Shown here one piece after another: positions 62,744 to 64,000 of a DNA stretch of 64,000 nt. Below the pieces are notes generated by a model. That model searched no databases. It was not told the origin of the DNA and worked only from the letters and a program-made list of their open reading frames with translations. Location: positions 7,028 to 71,027 of the forward strand of contig JBCCBP010000015.1 of NCBI GenBank assembly GCA_039033995.1. The letters are read 5' to 3'. The first letter of the stretch is position 1. Each line of letters begins with the position of its first letter. Source of the DNA: CALBPI01 sp039033995 (lineage in GTDB: Bacteria; Pseudomonadota; Gammaproteobacteria; Steroidobacterales; Woeseiaceae). A program made the position numbers and the translations under genes.

Positions 62744-64000
62744 TCAGCCGTCGATCGCTTTGCACAGCGGTGTATCTGGCTCGTCACGACACACATCCGG
62801 CCCTCCGCGCGCGCGCCAGAATTCGTAGAAGCCCAGCCGTGCGACCAGATCGGCGAAACGCTGAGTTGATCTCGCGCTGCCACCACGAGGAAAGAACAAC
62901 ACGACCGACGTATCAAACAGATTGTCGGCAGACTCTGCCTCGAGCACGTCGAGCGCAGCGTCTGGCAGACCACTCTGATCGAGCATATGAAAAGCGAGCC
63001 ACGCGGGCAGCCCTTGGTCGTGCGCTGCCTTAACGTCGCTGGCGAATAGACTGTCCGGCTGATCGGCGGACTCGCGCTGCCGCTCTACATAAGCGCGCAG
63101 CACCGCCCGATACGGCTCGAAAGGCGTCTCGTCGACCCACGCTATTGCGCGATCATATTCGCCGAGCTCGGTCATACCCATCCAGCGACCGACCCAGACC
63201 ACCGGGGTCTCCACACCAAGATCCATCCAAAGAAAGTCGAGCATCTGCAGGCTTTCCGATAATCGACCAAAAGTACTTTCATTCATCGCAATCTCGGTCA
63301 GGATCGGCGGCGAATTTGGCTCAAGCTCGTTGGCGCGCTGTGTCAGCGCACTCGCACGATCCATTAAGCCCAGTTCTCTATAGTGGCCAGCGAACCATAG
63401 CAGCAATGTCGTGTTGTCGGGGTCTGCATCCAGCGCTTCCTGGAACACGCGCTCTCCGCCGAGCCAGTCTCCGCGGCGCCTGGCTACGGTCGCCATCACG
63501 GAGCGCGGCTCTGCCAGCGACGGATCGAGACGCACCGCGCGATCGGCGGCCAGTAATGCCTCATCAACAGCGCGCGCTTCGGTGACTGTGGTTGTGTAAG
63601 TTGGGTAAGTCAGCCACGCCGACGCCAGTGCCGCCCAGGCTTCTGCATAACTGTCATCGCGCTCCACGGCTTCCGTCAGCAATTTGATCGCACGTGCATT
63701 CGGTACCTCGCCACGCTGGCGCCACAAACTGCGGCCGCGTTCGTAGAGATCGCGTGCAATCGCATCTTCGCTAGCGGCCGGCGAAATCGCCAATTCTGTG
63801 CTGCGCGGCTGCACCCAGCGCCAGCCGACGGCTAGCATCATGAGTATGCCAATACACGCCAGCGACCAGACGATACGGAGCCGGCTACGCGGCCCTGACG
63901 CATTCTGGTCTCCGGTTGTAACAGAGCGCGCGCTCAGCCACGTATCTAACTCGGCAGGCAACGCATACACCGTGCTGCGGCTTTGGTGCTGTTGTCGATG
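62744..64000 (-). CDS. Membrane TPR protein with probable N-terminal DNA-binding part (cut by window edge)
   Basis: The frame is open through 64000, so the N-terminus is missing. A GTG at 63970 could start a 408-residue protein, but the ten codons before it (ending QSRSTVYAL) read smoothly into STVYALPAELDTWLSAR. That resembles the end of winged-helix or excisionase-type DNA-binding segments found before TPR parts in other proteins. A membrane helix (about 35-52 of the visible part) and a TPR region (about 70-390) follow. An inner-membrane regulator is plausible, but the missing part decides it. Confidence 0.7.
   Translation of the reverse strand, partial: HRQQHQSRSTVYALPAELDTWLSARSVTTGDQNASGPRSRLRIVWSLACIGILMMLAVGWRWVQPRSTELAISPAASEDAIARDLYERGRSLWRQRGEVPNARAIKLLTEAVERDDSYAEAWAALASAWLTYPTYTTTVTEARAVDEALLAADRAVRLDPSLAEPRSVMATVARRRGDWLGGERVFQEALDADPDNTTLLLWFAGHYRELGLMDRASALTQRANELEPNSPPILTEIAMNESTFGRLSESLQMLDFLWMDLGVETPVVWVGRWMGMTELGEYDRAIAWVDETPFEPYRAVLRAYVERQRESADQPDSLFASDVKAAHDQGLPAWLAFHMLDQSGLPDAALDVLEAESADNLFDTSVVLFFPRGGSARSTQRFADLVARLGFYEFWRARGGPDVCRDEPDTPLCKAIDG

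Overview
The window reads as a chromosomal segment of a free-living, probably aquatic gammaproteobacterium with moderately high GC. The evidence is conserved gene order typical of that class: rpsP-rimM-trmD-rplS next to ffh, ypjD and a corB-like gene; rpsF-rpsR-DUF2232-rplI-dnaB-alr; icd followed by aceK; and a PlpD-like patatin/Omp85 protein. I cannot place it to genus. There is no sign of phage, insertion sequence, CRISPR array, tRNA or rRNA.

Layout. 1-5.5 kb (minus): signal peptide peptidase SppA (cut by the left edge) and a complete TRAP transporter with a TatT lipoprotein. 5.6-9.1 kb: ribosomal/tRNA-modification operon and Ffh. 9.2-13.6 kb: metallo-beta-lactamase phosphodiesterase, YpjD, CorB-like protein, RadA. 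13.7-17.6 kb (plus): a CHASE2-like receptor Ser/Thr kinase, a PP2C phosphatase and an FHA protein. 17.6-22.4 kb: alr, dnaB and the S6/S18/L9 operon, with a promoter and possible leader. 22.4-28.5 kb: small conserved-looking protein, patatin autotransporter, icd and aceK. 28.2-34.4 kb: proA, proB and ilvH in one operon, ilvB divergent from it, and a threonine dehydratase. 34.7-40.4 kb: two convergent diguanylate cyclases, an amidohydrolase, phhB and a membrane-anchored unknown. 40.6-55.1 kb (all minus): the most unusual block, described below. 55.4-64 kb: DUF3108 protein, RraA-like protein, isocitrate lyase carrying an in-frame amber codon, LysR, malate synthase G, MarR, an alpha/beta hydrolase and a TPR protein cut by the right edge.

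The 40.6-55.1 kb block holds, in transcription order, a non-RD Ser/Thr kinase, a PP2C phosphatase, a Gly/Ser-rich lipoprotein, a second lipoprotein, a membrane kinase with TPR and PEGA parts, an FHA/PEGA/FGE-fold membrane protein, a small acidic secreted protein, a MotA/TolQ/ExbB channel, a protein joining an actin-like fold to an FHA domain, two paralogous von Willebrand A (vWA) proteins and an OmpA-family protein. Each vWA protein begins with a short basic segment and one membrane helix carrying an Asp, which looks like the proton-carrying helix of ExbD/TolR/MotB. My inference is a proton-driven 5:2-type stator whose B subunits end in periplasmic vWA domains, controlled by protein phosphorylation. 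I do not recognise it as a named system.

The glyoxylate shunt is otherwise complete (icd, its kinase/phosphatase aceK, aceA, glcB). aceA has a TAG at codon 391, followed in frame by 54 codons that match the conserved C-terminal end of the enzyme.
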